A DNA stretch of 64,000 bases from DATIRA01 sp963766505 (GTDB lineage Bacteria > Pseudomonadota > Gammaproteobacteria > Steroidobacterales > Steroidobacteraceae): contig CAVYAL010000001.1 of assembly GCA_963766505.1 (NCBI GenBank), positions 620,001 to 684,000 of the forward strand, in the 5' to 3' direction. Position 1 is the stretch's first letter. The number at the start of each line of letters is the position of its first letter. This document shows positions 26,232 through 35,567 of the stretch, piece by piece. The notes beneath the pieces are model-generated. The model saw nothing but the letters and a program-made list of their open reading frames with translations, was not told where the DNA came from and searched no databases. A program made the translations under genes and the position numbers.

Positions 26232-27600
26232 TCAGATGATCTCGAAGTAACGCGCCATTTCCCAATCCGTGATGTGGCGCCGGAATTCCCGTTCCTCCCA
26301 CTCGCGCGTCGCAGCGAAGTGGTCGACGAAGTCGTCACCGAACCATTCGCGCGCCATTTGCGACCGCTTGAGCCGCAACGCGGCCTCCCCGAGGCTGCGC
26401 GGCAGCGCCAGGCGCTTCGGGAACTTGTGGTCGTAAGCGTTGCCCTTGACCATCGGCTCCGGCTCGACGCGGTTCTCGATCCCCCACAGTCCTGATGCGA
26501 CGGCCGCCGAGAGGATCACGTAGGGATTCGCGTCCGCCGCCGCGACACGGTATTCGATGCGCTGCGCCTTCGGGCTCCCGCCGATCACCCGCAGCGCCGT
26601 CGTGCGATTGTCCACTGACCAGCTCGAATCGGTCGGCGCCCAGAAGCCGGGTATCAGCCTCGTGTAGGAGTTGACGGTCGGCGCGACCATGGCCAGCAGT
26701 TCGGGCATCAGGCGCTGCTGCCCGCCGAGGAACCAGCGCATCAGGTCGCTGATGCCATGCGGCTGCGCCCCCGTCGTGGAACAAGGGCCTGCCTGCCGGG
26801 TCGCGCAGCGACATGTGAATGTGCCCGCTCTGGCCGGGCCAGTCCGGGGACCATTTGGCCATGAAGGTCGCCATCAGGCCGCGGCGCTGGGCGATGATCT
26901 TCGCAAACGTCTTGAACAGCGCAGCCTTGTCCGCCGCGGCGAGGCCGTCGTCGGCAGCGAGCGCGGCTTCCATCACGCCCGGCCCGGTCTCCTCGTGCAG
27001 CCCCTCGATCGGCAGGTCCATCTTCTCGCAGCTCTCGAGCAGGTCCCGGTACAGGTCGCTCCATACGCTGTTGCGAATGACCGAGTAGCCGAAATAGTCC
27101 GGCGCGATCGGCTTCAGGTCGCGGTAGTGCTTGGCCCGCACGGAGTCCGGCGTCTCGTCGAACACGAAGAACTCGTATTCGAAGCCCGCGTAGAGCTGAT
27201 AGCCCATGCGACGCCCGCGCTCCAGCACGCGCCTCAGAAGGCCCCGCGGGCAGATCTTCTCCGCCTGGCCGCTGAACTCCCCGAGAAAGAACAGCACCGG
27301 CTCCTCCCAGGGCAGCGAGCGGCAGGATTCCGGCAGCACGCGGACATCCGCATCCGGGTACCCGGTGTGCCAGCCGGTGTAGCGCACGTTGTCGTAGAGC
27401 TGGTCCTTGCTGTCCCAGCCCAGCACCACGTCGCAGAAGCCGAAGCCTCCATCCAGCGCCGAGTCGAACTTCTTCGCGGACATGTACTTGCCGCGCAGTA
27501 TCCCGTCGATGTCGAAGGCGCCGACTTTCACATGATCCAGCGCCCGCTCGGCGACGATCGCCCTTGCATCGGCTGCACTGCGTACCTGTCTCGGTTCCAT
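26232..27600 (-). pseudogene. glutamine-synthetase-like (gamma-glutamylpolyamine synthetase type) gene with a one-base frameshift
   Basis: Homologue of GlnA/PuuA ligases, which join glutamate to ammonia or an amine using ATP. Reading from ATG 27600 (GGGGGG just upstream) gives about 276 good residues: the N-terminal beta-grasp part, ATP/metal motifs FEYEFFVF, EETGPGVMEAAL, QSGHIHMSL and FHDGG. Then the frame fails; the correct continuation, GISDLMRWFLGG through SYTRLIPG, ALRVIGGSPKAQRIEYR and the C-terminus EMARYFEII, lies in another frame ending at 26232. The shift coincides with a run of five C (plus strand) at 26768-26772; four would restore FHDGAQPHGISDLM. The downstream half is fully conserved, so this is either a very recent mutation or a sequencing error. 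Intact length would be about 455 aa. Confidence 0.88.
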
Positions 27601-27689
27601 CTCGCCCCCCTGCATGAAAGGCTTCGCGACGGCCTCTCGGCGCGAAGCACGCATTATTGCCCCCGCTGCCAGCCTGGCGGCGTACGCAG

Positions 27690-29183
27690 CTACCGCAACG
27701 GCTGCGAACCGGGTCGCAGGCGCTTGTCCCGCGGCAGTCGGGTGAACGGCAGCATCGCCGGGTCGGCGGGGTTCGGTCCGGGCGCCTCGACCAGCAGCAC
27801 CCGCCCCGCAATCGGGCCGAAATCGGCACGGAAATGCACCGAGCTCTTCAGCATCAGTATGCTCGCACTCGCGGGCTCTGCACCGAGATGCCTGAACATC
27901 GCCTGGTCGGCCGCCTGTTGCTTGCGCGTCGCCACGACGATCCGGACCCGACCCAGCTTCAGCAGCGCCATGGGCCCTAGTTCGAAGCGACCGCCACTGT
28001 AGAACGGACCCGTCCCGGTGAAGCGCCCATCGCCGAGCCGCTCGACGCGGTAGCGGGCACGCAGCGGCGTTTCGCCGGGAAACCGGGTCCGGGCACCCAG
28101 CGCGAGCTCGACCACGGCGCCCTCGCCTGCACCATGCGCCCTTGCCGCGGCCTCCGGGTCCCAGATGACGCCGACCAGCGTCTCCGGCAGGTCCGCGGCC
28201 ACCAGTGCCTTCAGCAGCGTGGTCGTGTCCGCGTTGCCGCCGGCGCCGGGATTGTCCTGGGTATCCGCCAGGATCAGCGGGTGTCCGGGATCACCCCGCC
28301 AGGCCTGCGCCTCGCGCAGGGCTTCCTCGACGCCGACGAGTTCGAGCCCGAATCTCTGCTCCTGCTCGAGCACGGCGGCCGAGAGGGCATCGACCTTACG
28401 GTCGACCGCCGCTGCATCGGTCCCGAAGGCCACGATGCTCGGACCGCACTCGGCCACGTCCGCGGCCGGAAAGCCGGGAAAGAAACTCATCGAGGTGACA
28501 CCAGGCGTGCGCGCGCCTTCGAGCTCCGACATCAGCGAGTGCATCGGCTCGATCAGCGTGCACTGGGAGGTCAGCGGAATCAGGAATGGCAGGGCGCGCC
28601 GCGCACGGGCCCGGACGGGCCGCTCGAGGACCTGTTGCAGCAACGCATGAGCGCGCGCACCGGTTTCGGCCATGTCGACGTGGGGATACGTACGGTAGCC
28701 GAGCAGCGCATCGGCGGCGGCGACCATGCGCGGTGAGACGTTGGCGTGGAAATCGAGGCTCGCGACGATGCGAACGTCAGGCCCCACCCGCCTGCGCACG
28801 CGCTCGAGCAGTTCGCCGTCAGCGTCGTCGACGTGCTCCGCGACCATCGCACCGTGCAGGTCGAGATACACCGCGTCGAGCGAATTGCAGGCGCCGAGCC
28901 CGTCGAGCAGCATCGCGCAGACCCGCTCGTACGCATCGCGCGTGACCCGGCCGGAGGGCTGGGCTGAGCACCACACCAGCGGCTCGATCCGGCAGCCGGC
29001 TGCGACGGCCTCATGGATGAATCCCGCGGCCGGCAGATTGATGCCTCGGACCGCGTCGGGCAGATCGGCACCCCGCACCAGGCCCGGCCATGCATCGGGC
29101 GCCTCGAAATCAGCCATCGTCGCAGGCAGCCGGACGAAGGTGTTGGTCTCGTGCTGGAAGCCGCCGACCGCGATACGGGCCAT
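27690..29183 (-). CDS. M81-family metallopeptidase, MlrC-like
   Basis: Zinc-dependent hydrolase family (497 aa) named after MlrC, which finishes microcystin degradation. The N-terminal DUF1485 domain has the metal-site segments GGFQHETNTF (8-17), DLHGAMV, SLDFHANVS and YRTYPHVDMAETG; the MlrC C-terminal domain includes LADTQDNPGAGG. No signal peptide. It is the first gene of the leftward catabolic operon and is divergent from the TRAP importer genes across about 280 bases. Most M81 members sit beside transporters in amide or peptide catabolic clusters and have no known substrate; the same is true here. No strong ribosome site precedes ATG 29183. Confidence 0.88.
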   Translation of the reverse strand: MARIAVGGFQHETNTFVRLPATMADFEAPDAWPGLVRGADLPDAVRGINLPAAGFIHEAVAAGCRIEPLVWCSAQPSGRVTRDAYERVCAMLLDGLGACNSLDAVYLDLHGAMVAEHVDDADGELLERVRRRVGPDVRIVASLDFHANVSPRMVAAADALLGYRTYPHVDMAETGARAHALLQQVLERPVRARARRALPFLIPLTSQCTLIEPMHSLMSELEGARTPGVTSMSFFPGFPAADVAECGPSIVAFGTDAAAVDRKVDALSAAVLEQEQRFGLELVGVEEALREAQAWRGDPGHPLILADTQDNPGAGGNADTTTLLKALVAADLPETLVGVIWDPEAAARAHGAGEGAVVELALGARTRFPGETPLRARYRVERLGDGRFTGTGPFYSGGRFELGPMALLKLGRVRIVVATRKQQAADQAMFRHLGAEPASASILMLKSSVHFRADFGPIAGRVLLVEAPGPNPADPAMLPFTRLPRDKRLRPGSQPLR

Positions 29184-29459
29184 GGGACGCGATGAGCCTC
29201 TAAGCCTCGTTGCCGGTCACTCTAGCCGAATTCGCGGGGCCCCGTTCCGAGGCCGACCGTCGCGCCTCCGGGCGCGTGCCGGCATTGCGGACCCGCAGTT
29301 GACTCCGGGCGACTAATGTGCGAATCACTGCCACAGGGGTTTCCGGAGAACGAAGCGCGATGAAACGGGGGCAATCCCTTGTCATCCACAAGAAGCGGAT
29401 TCCTCGCGTCATTTTTCCGTTGCTGCATCGGGTCTGAGTCCCATAGTAAGGAGAGCGAC

Positions 29460-30548
29460 ATGCTTCGAAGGTCATTCCTGAAGAAAGCGGCGATCGCCGC
29501 CACCGCGACATCCTCGGCAGTGCTGGCCGCCTGCGGCCGCAAGGAGAGCGAGGTCGCCGGATCCGGCGCTCCTGCCGTCGTGACGGACAAGAAGACCACG
29601 ATCAAGTGGCGATTGCAGACCTACGCCGGCGCGGCACTCGCCGAGCACGTGATCAAGCAGTCCATCGACGACTTCAACAAGGCCGCCAACGGCGAAATGG
29701 TGATCGACCTGTATTACGCCGACCAGCTGGTTCCTACCGGGGAACTGTTCCGGGCCATGCAGCAGGGTACGATCGACGCAGTGCAGAGCGACGACGACTC
29801 GATCGCCGCGCCGGTGGACGTCGCGGTGTTCGGCGGCTACTTTCCGTTCGCGACCCGCTTCAGCCTGGACGTGCCCACGCTGTTCCATCGCTTCGGCCTG
29901 AAGGAGATCTGGGAGGAAGCGTACGGCGAGGTCGATGGCGTGACCTGGCTCAGCGCCGGATCCTGGGATCCCTGTCACTTCAACACGGTCAAGCCGATCA
30001 CGAGTCTCGCGGACCTCAAGGGGCTGCGGGTGTTCACTTTCCCGACCGCCGGCAAGTTCCTGTCGCGCTTCGGCGTGGTCCCGGTGACGCTGCCCTGGGG
30101 CGACGTCGAGGTCGCGGTACAGACCGGCGAGCTCGACGGCATCGCCTGGTCCGGCATCACCGAGGACTACACGGTGGGCTGGGCCGAGGTGACGAACTAT
30201 TTCCTGACCAACAACATCTCGGGCGCCTGGATCGGCTCGTACTTTGCCAATTCGGACGCCTGGGCCAAGGTGCCCGAGCACCTGAAGACGCTGTTCCGCC
30301 TCTGCATCGACAGCTCGCACTACTACCGCCAGCACTGGTACTGGGGCGGCGAGGCCTACCTGCGCGTGAAGGGCGAGAAGATGCAGCTCACGACGATCCC
30401 AGCCGACGAATGGGCGACAGTCGAGGCGGAGGCGCTCAAGTTCTGGGACGAGATCGCCGCGACCAGCCCGAGATGCGCCAAGGTCGTGCAGATCTTCAAG
30501 GACTACAACGACCTGATGAGCAAGGCCGGTCCCCCGTACCGCTGCTAG
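29460..30548 (+). CDS. TRAP transporter substrate-binding protein (DctP family), Tat lipoprotein
   Basis: Extracytoplasmic solute receptor (362 aa) of a tripartite ATP-independent importer, usually for a carboxylate. The N-terminus carries a twin-arginine signal RRSFLKKA (3-10) and a lipobox, AVLAACGRKES, so it is probably exported by Tat and anchored by its cysteine. The DctP fold is clear in YADQLVPTGELFRAMQQGTI and the conserved arginine region GLRVFTFPTAG. ATG 29460 has AAGGAG seven bases upstream. The membrane subunits follow after a 137-base gap containing a large hairpin. The mature part is rich in Trp/Tyr (HYYRQHWYWGGEAY), unusual for simple dicarboxylate receptors. Confidence 0.9.
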   Translation: MLRRSFLKKAAIAATATSSAVLAACGRKESEVAGSGAPAVVTDKKTTIKWRLQTYAGAALAEHVIKQSIDDFNKAANGEMVIDLYYADQLVPTGELFRAMQQGTIDAVQSDDDSIAAPVDVAVFGGYFPFATRFSLDVPTLFHRFGLKEIWEEAYGEVDGVTWLSAGSWDPCHFNTVKPITSLADLKGLRVFTFPTAGKFLSRFGVVPVTLPWGDVEVAVQTGELDGIAWSGITEDYTVGWAEVTNYFLTNNISGAWIGSYFANSDAWAKVPEHLKTLFRLCIDSSHYYRQHWYWGGEAYLRVKGEKMQLTTIPADEWATVEAEALKFWDEIAATSPRCAKVVQIFKDYNDLMSKAGPPYRC

Positions 30549-30582
30549 CGTGATCCGGCTGTGCGCTGAGCGCCGACGCGCC

Positions 30583-30625
30583 GCGTTCGTCCCCGGCGGG
30601 CCCGCAGGGGGCCGGGGACGAACGC
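30583..30625 (+). repeat. large intercistronic hairpin between TRAP dctP and dctQ genes
   Basis: Perfect 15-base inverted repeat: GCGTTCGTCCCCGGC at 30583-30597 and its complement at 30611-30625, with a 13-base G/C-rich loop. No T-run follows, so it is not an ordinary intrinsic terminator. In this position it would protect the 3' end of the binding-protein mRNA or reduce expression of the membrane genes. Confidence 0.85.
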
Positions 30626-30685
30626 CCGGCGCCCGGGTCGCGACCCGGAACCGCCGTCAGGTCGACTGATCCAGAGCGAACGGTC

Positions 30686-31198
30686 ATGCCCAGAATCGTC
30701 AAAGCCTACGTCCGCTACGTCGACGCGATGAACCGGGCCATCGGCTCCGTCGTCATGTACCTGGTCTTCGTGATGATGGGCGTGCTGCTGTTCGGCTCGC
30801 TGTCCCGCTACGTGTTCAACGTGCCGTTCCTCTGGATCATCGAGATGGCCCAGTTCCTGATGGCGGCGTACTACCTGCTCGGGGGCGGCTATTCGATGCA
30901 GCTGGACGCGCACGTGCGGATGGACGTGCTCTACGAGCGCTGGCGACCGCGGACCCGCGCCTTCTGGGATTCGCTCACCGCGTTCTGCCTGGTGTTCTAC
31001 CTGATCTTCCTGGTCCGCGGCGGCATGTCCAGCACCGCCTATGCGCTCAAGTACGGGCAGACCAACTACTCGGCCTGGGCGCCGCCGATGGCGCCGATCA
31101 AGACCATCATGACCATCGGCATCGTGCTGATGCTGCTGCAGGCGATCTCGACCTTCTTCAAGGACCTCGCGGCGTTCACCGGGAGGGAGATCAAGTGA
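30686..31198 (+). CDS. TRAP transporter small permease (DctQ)
   Basis: Four-helix inner-membrane subunit (170 aa) of the first TRAP importer. Helices lie at about residues 18-40, 50-70, 92-112 and 133-152; the segment FLWIIEMAQFLMAAYYLLGG is a standard DctQ feature. It overlaps the large permease gene by four bases (GTGA) and is separated from the receptor gene by the hairpin spacer. Confidence 0.9.
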   Translation: MPRIVKAYVRYVDAMNRAIGSVVMYLVFVMMGVLLFGSLSRYVFNVPFLWIIEMAQFLMAAYYLLGGGYSMQLDAHVRMDVLYERWRPRTRAFWDSLTAFCLVFYLIFLVRGGMSSTAYALKYGQTNYSAWAPPMAPIKTIMTIGIVLMLLQAISTFFKDLAAFTGREIK

Positions 31199-32520
31199 GC
31201 TATGAGCTGATCGCGCTGCTGATGTTCTCGATGATGATGCTGATGCTGCTCACCGGGCAGCGGGTGTTCGGCGCGATCGGCTTCGTCGCCACGGTCTTCG
31301 CGCTCTGGCTGTGGGGCAAGGGCGGCGCCGAGATCCCTTTCGCGGCCAGCATCACGCTGCTCAACTGGTACCCGCTGCTGACGCTGCCGATGTTCATCTA
31401 CATGGGCTACATGCTGTCCGAGTCGGGCATCGCCGGCGACCTGTACCGCATGTTCCACGTCTGGACCGGCCCGATGAACGGCGGGCTCGCGGTCGGCACG
31501 GTGCTGCTGATGGTGGCGATCTCGGCGATGAACGGGCTCAGCGTAGCGGGCATGGCGATCGGCGCGAGCATCGCGCTGCCGGAATTGCTCAAGCGCGGCT
31601 ACGACAAGCGGATGGTGACCGGAGTGATCCAGGCCGGCAGTTCGCTCGGTATCATGATTCCGCCGAGCGTCGTGCTGGTGCTCTACGGCATGATTGCCCG
31701 GCAGCCGGTGGGCCAGCTCTGGCTCGCGGGCGTGCTGCCCGGCCTGCTGCTGGCGGGACTGTTCATCGCATACATCTCGATCCGCTGCTGGCTGCAGCCC
31801 GAGCTCGGGCCCGCGCTGCCGCTCGAGGAGCGGCAGCAGATCACCTGGAGCGACCGCTTCCGCCTGCTGAAGGCCGGCGTGATGCCGCTCGTGATCATCT
31901 TCTCGATGACCGGGCTGTTCCTGATGGGGGTGACGAGCCTGGTGGAGAGCTCGGCCGTCGGCGCGGCCATGGCCACGCTGGTCGCGTGGCGCAAGGGGCG
32001 CATCACCCGCCAGGTCATGCAGGACACGCTGAAGAAGAGCCTCGCCGTCTCCTGCATGTTCATGTGGGTGATCCTTGCGGCACTCGCCTTCGGCGCGGTC
32101 TTCGACGGTCTCGGTGCGGTCAAGGCGATCGAGATCCTGTTCCTCGAGAAGTGGGGCCTGGAACCCTGGCAGGTCCTGGTGCTGATGCAGCTCACGTACA
32201 TATTGATGGGCATGTTCCTCGACGACACCGCGATGCTGATCATCGTCGCGCCGCTCTACGTGCCGCTGATCATCGCGCTCGGCTTCAACCCGATCTGGTA
32301 TGGCGTGCTCTACACGATCACCTGCCAGATCGCGTACATGACGCCGCCGTTCGGCTACAACCTGTTCCTGATGCGGGCCATGGCGCCGAAGGAAATCACG
32401 CTGATCGACATCTATCGTTCGATCATCCCGTTCGTGCTGATAATGGTCTTCGGCCTGGCGCTCGTGATCATCTTCCCGCAGATCGCGCTCTGGCTGCCGA
32501 ACGTTTACTACGGGAAATAG
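31195..32520 (+). CDS. TRAP transporter large permease (DctM)
   Basis: Ion-coupled transport subunit (441 aa) of the importer, with about twelve helices. Family motifs include NGLSVAGMAIGASIALPEL, QAGSSLGIMIPPSVVLVLYG and, near the end, YMTPPFGYNLFLMRAM. Translation begins at GTG 31195 inside the dctQ stop. Directly followed (20 bases) by a ThDP-enzyme gene, so the importer is probably co-expressed with substrate processing. Confidence 0.93.
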   Translation: MSYELIALLMFSMMMLMLLTGQRVFGAIGFVATVFALWLWGKGGAEIPFAASITLLNWYPLLTLPMFIYMGYMLSESGIAGDLYRMFHVWTGPMNGGLAVGTVLLMVAISAMNGLSVAGMAIGASIALPELLKRGYDKRMVTGVIQAGSSLGIMIPPSVVLVLYGMIARQPVGQLWLAGVLPGLLLAGLFIAYISIRCWLQPELGPALPLEERQQITWSDRFRLLKAGVMPLVIIFSMTGLFLMGVTSLVESSAVGAAMATLVAWRKGRITRQVMQDTLKKSLAVSCMFMWVILAALAFGAVFDGLGAVKAIEILFLEKWGLEPWQVLVLMQLTYILMGMFLDDTAMLIIVAPLYVPLIIALGFNPIWYGVLYTITCQIAYMTPPFGYNLFLMRAMAPKEITLIDIYRSIIPFVLIMVFGLALVIIFPQIALWLPNVYYGK

Positions 32521-32540
32521 GCTAGCGAGGTGAACCGACG

Positions 32541-34085
32541 ATGAACGGCGCACAATCCTTGATCCGTACGCTCGTCAACTGCGGCGTCGAGGTCTGCTTC
32601 GGCAACCCCGGCACCTCCGAGATGCACTTCGTCGCGGCACTGGACTCGAGCCCGGGCATGCGGGCGGTGCTTTGCCTGTTCGAGGGCGTGGCAACCGGCG
32701 CGGCAGACGGCTACGGCCGCATGACCGGTCGGCCGGCGGCCGTGCTGCTGCATCTGGGGCCGGGCCTCGCGAACGGGCTCGCGAACCTGCACAACGCCCG
32801 GCGCGCGGCCTCTCCGGTGGTCGCGATCGTCGGCGACCACGCGACCTCGCACCTGCAGTACGACGCGCCGCTCACCTCGGACATCGTCGGCTTCGCGCGT
32901 CCGGTCTCGAACTGGATCGTCACGTCGAAGAGCGCGCTCACGGTGGCGTCCGATGCAGCCCGGGCGGTCCAGGCCGCGACCGCTGCGCCGGGCGCGATCG
33001 CGACGTTGATCCTGCCGGCCGACACCGCCTGGAGCGAGGCCGCGCGCGCAGCACCGGCCCTGCCCCGCCTCGGACCACAGCCAGTGGCCGGCGAAGTGAT
33101 CGACGAGACGGCGAAGCTGCTGCGCAACGGAAAGCGCAGTGCGATCCTGATCCGGGGCGCGGCGCTGCTCGGACCGGGGCTGGAGGCAGCCGGGAGGATC
33201 GCGGCGAAGACCGGCGCCCGACTGCTCTGCGACACGTTCGCGCCACGAAGCGAGCTCGGCGCCGGACGCGTCATGGTCGAGCGCCTGCCCTACTTCGCCG
33301 AGCAGATTGTCGAGTTCCTCGCCGGAATCGAGCAGCTCGTGCTGGTCGGCGCCAGGCCACCAGTGTCCTTCTTCGCTTACCCCGGCGTGCCGAGCTGGTG
33401 CTCGCCCGCGGGCTGTCATTTCGCGACGCTCGCACACGAGCATGAGGACGGTGTGCAGGCACTCGAGGCGCTCGATGGCGCACTCGGCGGGCCGGCGCCC
33501 GCACCGGCACGTGTGCCGCTCAGTCTTCCTGCGGCTCCGCACGGCCCGCTGACTCCGCTGGCGCTGGCGCAGGGCATCGCCCAGCTGACGCCCGAGAACG
33601 CGGTGCTCAGCGACGAGTCGATCACGCTCGGCTTCGTGCTCGCACAGACGATGGCTGTTGCCCGTCCGCACGATCACCTGCCCTGCACCGGCGGTTCGAT
33701 CGGGCAGGGATTGCCGGTAGCGGTCGGTGCCGCGATCGCCTGTCCGGATCGCAAGGTCGTGTGCCTGGAGGGCGACGGCAGCGCCGCCTACACGCTGCAG
33801 GCGCTCTGGACCATGGCACGGGAGAACCTCGATGTCACGGTCGTCATCTGCGCCAACCGCAGCTACCGGATATTGACGGTGGAACTCGAACGCGTGGGTG
33901 CAAGCGGGGCAGGCCCGAAGGCCCTGTCGATGCTCGACCTGCACGACCCGGATATCGACTGGACGCGCATCGCCCAGGGCATGGGTGTCGAGGCGAGCCG
34001 CGCCAGTACCAGCGAGGAGTTCGTTGCGCAGTATGGCGCGGCGATGCGGCAGCGGGGACCGCGGCTGATCGAGGCGTTGCTCTGA
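32541..34085 (+). CDS. ThDP-dependent decarboxylase, acetolactate-synthase/benzoylformate-decarboxylase-like
   Basis: Thiamine-diphosphate enzyme (514 aa) expected to decarboxylate or carboligate a 2-oxo acid. The N-terminal Pyr domain holds the activating glutamate in CLFEGVATGAADGYGRMTG; the C-terminal PP domain has the cofactor motif GDGSAAYTLQALWTMAREN ending in CANRSYR (from about residue 411). It lacks the FAD-site features of true biosynthetic AHAS and has no small-subunit gene nearby, so a catabolic decarboxylase is more likely. GAGGTGA sits eight bases before ATG. It is in the TRAP operon; its aldehyde product could feed the aldehyde dehydrogenase of the divergent operon, which is inference. 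Confidence 0.85.
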   Translation: MNGAQSLIRTLVNCGVEVCFGNPGTSEMHFVAALDSSPGMRAVLCLFEGVATGAADGYGRMTGRPAAVLLHLGPGLANGLANLHNARRAASPVVAIVGDHATSHLQYDAPLTSDIVGFARPVSNWIVTSKSALTVASDAARAVQAATAAPGAIATLILPADTAWSEAARAAPALPRLGPQPVAGEVIDETAKLLRNGKRSAILIRGAALLGPGLEAAGRIAAKTGARLLCDTFAPRSELGAGRVMVERLPYFAEQIVEFLAGIEQLVLVGARPPVSFFAYPGVPSWCSPAGCHFATLAHEHEDGVQALEALDGALGGPAPAPARVPLSLPAAPHGPLTPLALAQGIAQLTPENAVLSDESITLGFVLAQTMAVARPHDHLPCTGGSIGQGLPVAVGAAIACPDRKVVCLEGDGSAAYTLQALWTMARENLDVTVVICANRSYRILTVELERVGASGAGPKALSMLDLHDPDIDWTRIAQGMGVEASRASTSEEFVAQYGAAMRQRGPRLIEALL

Positions 34086-34098
34086 ATACGGATAACGG

Positions 34099-35466
34099 AT
34101 GCGAACCTCACGGCTGCTCGCCCCGCTGTTTGCCTTTGCCTTTGCGCAGCTGCTCGTGGCCTGTGCATCGTCGCCGGCCCGGGCGCCGGTGGGTCCGACT
34201 CCGACGCAATCCGTTGCGGCTGATGCGTCCACCGGCATCCAGACACACACTATCGATGGCGTGACGGTTTCGGCCTGGCTGGTGCCGGACGACGAGGCCG
34301 AGCGGCGGTACGGGGTCAACCTCGCGGACAAGGGGCTGCAGGCCGTCTGGCTGCGCGCCGAGAACGGCACGACGAAAGTCCTGTGGCTGCTGGCCGCGTA
34401 CGTGGACCCGGATTACTTCACGGCCGACGAGGCAGCGTACCTGTTCCGCTTCGGCAGCTCCGGCGAGGAACTCGAACAACTGCGCCAGCGATTTCGCGAC
34501 CTGAGCATGCGAGCGAGGCTCGAACCAGGGCTCGCCTATCAGGGGCACGTGCTGGTGCCGCGCGCGGAAGGCGGTCGCTACGTTGAGGTCACGATCAACG
34601 GCCGGGCCGAGCTGCGGCGTTTCGGGTTTCCGCTACGAACGCCGGACGGTCACTTCGACTTCGAGGACCTCGATCCGGCCGCGATCTACCCCGGCTTCGC
34701 CCGGCCGGACCTGGACGAAGCGCAACTGCGTGCACGCCTCGAGGAACTCCCCTGCTGCGCCACCGACGAGTCCGGTGAAGGAGCCGGAGACCCTCTCAAT
34801 GTCGTGCTGATCGGCAGACCTTCGCAGATGATGGCGGCGCTGTCGCAGAGCGGCTGGTCGTTCACGCACCGGATCGACTGGACCACGATCCGGCGCGAGA
34901 TCTCCGCGGCGGTGGCCGGGAGCCGCTACCCGAATGCACCGGTCAGCGACCTGTACGTCTTCGGCCGGGCCCAGGACCTCGCGTTCCAGCGGGCGCGCTT
35001 CACGCTCGCCCAGCGCAACCACATGCGCCTGTGGCTGGCACCGTACACTTTCAAGGGACTGTCGGTGTGGGTCGGACAGGTCAGCCGCGACATCGGCATC
35101 AAGGCGACGACGAAATCGCCGACGCTCACGACCCACATCATCGATCCGCTGGTGGATGAGGCGCGGCAGTACGTGCTCGAGAGCCTGCTGATCCGCCATC
35201 GCATCGAGGCCTTCACGTTCGTACCCGGCGCACCCGTCGCCACGCGCGAGGACCCGGCCCGCAACCTGACGGAAGATCCCTACATCACTGACGGCATGAG
35301 GCTGGTCATCCTGGTGGCCGAGGACCCGGTCCGGACCGAGCAGATCCGCAACCTCGGCTGGGGACGGGTCGGCGACGGCCCGGTGGCGATCGGACAGAGC
35401 GAGCAGGCGAGCACGCCAGAACCGGTCGCGCCGCAGAAGACGCGGGATAACGACGGGGCCCGGTGA
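34099..35466 (+). CDS. lipoprotein with LssY C-terminal domain
   Basis: A 455-residue envelope protein. The signal sequence ends in a lipobox (LLVACASSP, Cys at about 18), so it is lipid-anchored. The C-terminal half matches the LssY_C domain: NVVLIGRPSQMMAALSQSGW, then FGRAQDLAFQRAR, RDIGIK and THIIDPLVDEARQYVLE. In other bacteria this domain is often fused to PAP2 phosphatases; here it is alone with an unknown N-terminal 220 residues. Function unknown. It begins 13 bases after the ThDP gene and is probably the last gene of the TRAP operon. Confidence 0.75.
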   Translation: MRTSRLLAPLFAFAFAQLLVACASSPARAPVGPTPTQSVAADASTGIQTHTIDGVTVSAWLVPDDEAERRYGVNLADKGLQAVWLRAENGTTKVLWLLAAYVDPDYFTADEAAYLFRFGSSGEELEQLRQRFRDLSMRARLEPGLAYQGHVLVPRAEGGRYVEVTINGRAELRRFGFPLRTPDGHFDFEDLDPAAIYPGFARPDLDEAQLRARLEELPCCATDESGEGAGDPLNVVLIGRPSQMMAALSQSGWSFTHRIDWTTIRREISAAVAGSRYPNAPVSDLYVFGRAQDLAFQRARFTLAQRNHMRLWLAPYTFKGLSVWVGQVSRDIGIKATTKSPTLTTHIIDPLVDEARQYVLESLLIRHRIEAFTFVPGAPVATREDPARNLTEDPYITDGMRLVILVAEDPVRTEQIRNLGWGRVGDGPVAIGQSEQASTPEPVAPQKTRDNDGAR

Positions 35467-35567
35467 CAGGACCGCCCGGGCGTGCTGCCGTCGCCGGGCC
35501 ATCTGACAGCATCCCTGCAGGCGTGTAGCCTTCGTAATCTCCGCTTTGCCTTGCGAGGACGCGAAAC

